A stretch of DNA of 64,000 bases from Hydractinia symbiolongicarpus (Eukaryota; Cnidaria; Hydrozoa; Anthoathecata; Hydractiniidae). The stretch is from NCBI RefSeq assembly GCF_029227915.1, contig NC_079882.1, forward strand, positions 19,294,501-19,358,500, given 5' to 3'. Shown piece by piece: positions 61,066-64,000 of the stretch; position 1 is the first letter of the stretch, and the number at the start of each line of letters is the position of its first letter. The notes under the pieces were generated by a model. That model saw nothing but the letters and a program-made list of their open reading frames with translations. It ran no database searches and was not told the DNA's origin. The translations under genes were made by a program, and so were the position numbers.

Positions 61066-64000
61066 GGAAGTGAGAATTACAAACTTATGGCAGCTACTTC
61101 AGTACTGCTGATAATAAAAATTCGATTAGTTAAGGTAATATTTGAAACAATAATGTCAAATTAGTTACGCAACGTGATCTTTTTGTAATAAAAAAAACAG
61201 TGTAGGTTTATCTTTATTTGTTTTACTGTTGCTGTTGTTTTTAACAAAATCTTCATTAACGGAAAGTTCATCCCCTTCTATTCCACCTGCCCTCTTCTAT
61301 TGGAGACCTGATTGTAACAGAGAGTCCTTAATTCCTAAGTATTTTCTTTTACCGTCTTCAGCAACTATGAAATTTTCTTAAAGACTGAACAAGATTCACC
61401 AACACATTTTCAATGCGCTTTTTGCACTTTTTCTTTAAAATGTAATTATAACTGAAAGTAAAATGGAAAGCTGCAACAAAGATGCTGGTATTGGTGCCAT
61501 CTCCAACACAATAGCCATATCCCCAATGTCTCTTTATTCCAAACCAATGTTGCACGAAGTATTTCAACTGAATTCCAATGACATAGCATGTAGTGATGGC
61601 CTCTCTGCATTGTTATCTGCATTACCAATGAATAATCAGAACTTACCACTCGACAAACAAGAATTTTCCTTATAGGTGAATACACTGCTTCAACCAATGG
61701 AAAGGAAATTATTTTCGAATACACCGCTTTTCTTTTCATGCAATAATTGGATATCCAGGGAAATATTAGCAGTCATGTCAAAAATATCTTGACTGATATC
61801 CTTTAAGAGGCACCGCACTAAAAAGGCGAAGTAGCTTGCTACGTCAGAAGGAGATTGTCAATTAGTATTATATGAATTGGTACTCTAAAAAATATACACC
61901 GGTCTCCATGTATGAAGCGAAATCAAATAAATCTCATGCAAAACTCTTTATGCAATATAGGCGTTTTCCGTATTAGTTTTCATAAACTTCTGGACATTAG
62001 TAGTATAAATGGATTATGTGATCAACACTCCATAATAATGAAGGAATGTAAGAAAAATGACAAAAAAAGTTTGCGCTTTCATTTTTGTCACGGTTAGTTT
62101 GTTTCCAAGTTGAAACATATAGTTATAAAAATCCATCATGCGTGCGCCATATGTCCGCCATTATTGTTCTGGATGCAAAATCAAAACATTTATTCACGCC
62201 ACAACCCATTACAGTCTGAATCATTAATTTTTGCGAGGATTAATTGTTAAAAAGGTGACAAAGGAAGTAGGGGAAAGTACGAACGCTTGTGGAAGTGGAA
62301 AATGCGACCATTGAAATTTTTCGGGAAATTTGTTATGTATATAAATTTCGCCGATTAGACAATTATTCAAAAATTTCGCCGATATAAATTTTCGTGTATG
62401 GCTAATTTCCAGATTTTCGCAGGGACTTAATTTCGAGAAATAGGACAAAATATGCGAAATATGGAAATTTTTGCGAAGCAATTCACTCGAAACCTGATAA
62501 TTGCTAGTGCCCAGACCTGCGCGGTATGAAACTCATTAAATTAATTTATTTTCGACTTTTGTTGATTCGCAAAGATCCGCAACTATGACCAAAAGCTTTC
62601 ATTTCCAAGGCTGACTTCGCGTGTTGACGGAAAGCACACAAGACAAAAACCATACAACATGGTACTAGAAATTAAAAAAAAGGTTGCGAAGCATTTCGCA
62701 AGTTGCAAGCAAAATTAAACTATCCAATACTTTGTCCCCAGCGCTTCTTGTTTCTTTGGCGCTAACATCTTCCGAAATACATCAAAATTGAATATCATAT
62801 AGAAGAACCCTGGGGACGAGGTAGGAAAATGAACGCTCTGCGGAACAATTCGTTGCTCAAAAACAGTTTTTTTTGCGAATAGACTGCGCGAGTATTTGAT
62901 GTACGTGGGATATTCTTTTCAAAATGTGCGAGAAAATTAGATTACGCGAAACTAACAAAAACGAATAACGCGTGTTAAAATTTTGTACCGCCTTTTCCCA
63001 CAGAATGGTAAAAGTAAAGAGCGCAATACAAAATTACACTTTTAGCAGTATTCCGAAAGATATGTGATACATCGAGTTGTACAACCCGCAGAAGTTGGTC
63101 CTAACGTAACGATTTCGTAAATAACCTCACAACAAAACAGTATTTTTTTCACGTAAAAATACCGGCACTAGAAGCCACAGAATCTGCTGGAACGAATTTC
63201 GAAAACTCACGGGAAACAATTAAAACAAAAACAAACAAATCAAAACAGTTTTTTAACTTTATCAAGATTTATTAAATAGCTTCAAATTTGGGCAGAAAAA
63301 CAATAACGGATTCGCCTTTTTTTCACCACACGCATTAGAAGATTACATCACTCACTCCCATTGTACACAATCTAAAAGAAAAAGAAAACATTTTCATATA
63401 GTGAAGCTTCCAGTGCCTTTAAGGGATGGCCAAGTCAATGGAATTGAAAGCACTGTTTTTCATCTTATAAATAATTAAGGCTAATTCGGAAAAGTATAAA
63501 AGAAAAAAACTAAACAATTTGGCAACTTTACTAATTTTATACGCAAAGTTCCAACCATACCAACAGTTTCCAAATCTGACAAAATCATTTTAGAAGTGTT
63601 TATTTTTTCAGAATTTGATTGATGCAAGGCCAAGGGAAATTAAATAAGTTTATTGTCCTAGACCCATTTAAAAACATATGCTTCTCATCATTCAGTTTTT
63701 TTTCAACCAACATTAATGTAATCACCCAGAGGAAATTATAATGTCTCTTGTGTGTGTTTTAGAAGCTGAGTACACAAATACACAAATATTACAAGTGCTG
63801 AACTTTGGCAATCATATTTTGCAATCAGACCCTTTTAAAAACTATACTGAACCATGTCAATTATTAAATTCAGCACTAATAGAAAAGCACCTTGGATAGG
63901 ATTCTTTGTTGGGCAAATAAAATGACTGACAAATGGTGCATCGTGAATGAAATAGTAATTTTTACACAAATAATTTAAAAAATAATGAACTTTGTTATGT
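61066..64000. other. intergenic to window end
   Basis: No confident gene. Overlapping frames on both strands at 61358-61739 each look mildly coding but cannot be separated. A TTCGCG/AAATTTCGCCGA patch lies at 62225-62480, with an AAAATTTCGCCGAT direct repeat. Confidence 0.4.
62225..62480. repeat. TTTCGCC/TTTCGCG repeat patch
   Basis: Repeated words AAATTTCGCCGATTAGA and AAATTTCGCCGATATAAA at 62343-62388, then ATTTTCGCAGGGACTTAATT and TTTTTGCGAAGC. This is the same style as the CGCGAAA patches elsewhere. On the minus strand it reads as a chance open frame. Confidence 0.5.

Overview
The window is AT-rich animal genomic DNA, most likely from a cnidarian and probably a hydrozoan. The evidence is an intron-bearing gene structure, a Dickkopf-3-type gene and an achaete-scute gene of the ASCL3/4/5 type, and debris of gene families I recall from cnidarian genomes. 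The species cannot be fixed from sequence alone. There are no prokaryotic operons, CRISPR arrays or rRNA genes, and I found no intact canonical tRNA gene.

Genes are concentrated in the left half. From left to right: (1) a single-exon bHLH factor of the achaete-scute family on the minus strand (215-859); (2) a complete four-exon Dickkopf-3-like secreted protein on the plus strand (6773-8189); (3) a complete eight-exon acid lipase of the LIPA/gastric type on the minus strand (9497-12629), convergent with the Dickkopf gene and containing one GC-AG intron; (4) a long three-exon gene of about 1638 residues on the minus strand (25275-30778), with a glutamine-rich middle and a C-terminal MYND zinc finger split across the last intron. 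All splice junctions quoted were read by hand and keep phase.

The rest is repeat-rich DNA: a 10-bp minisatellite with higher-order structure (3.3-4.0 kb), tRNA-derived SINE fragments (5.5-5.95 kb), palindromic motifs (13.4-13.8 kb), minisatellites of about 21 bp (19.6 and 60.8 kb), and a Helitron-like non-autonomous family. One Helitron-like copy carries a pure (CCGT)53 array, and three copies sit head-to-tail near 51.3 kb. A 1.65-1.70 kb tandem duplication occupies 53.5-56.9 kb. Three degraded coding fragments (15.6-15.95, 17.5-18.0 and 42.6-43.0 kb) look like remains of mobile-element-associated genes.

From 31 to 64 kb I find no confident gene. There is a candidate two-exon small gene (33536-37428) and two tiny facing ORFs at 60.15-60.50 kb. 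The ASC and Dickkopf-3 genes are neighbours. In Hydra, members of both families have been linked to nematocyte development, so a shared expression domain is possible but is only inference.
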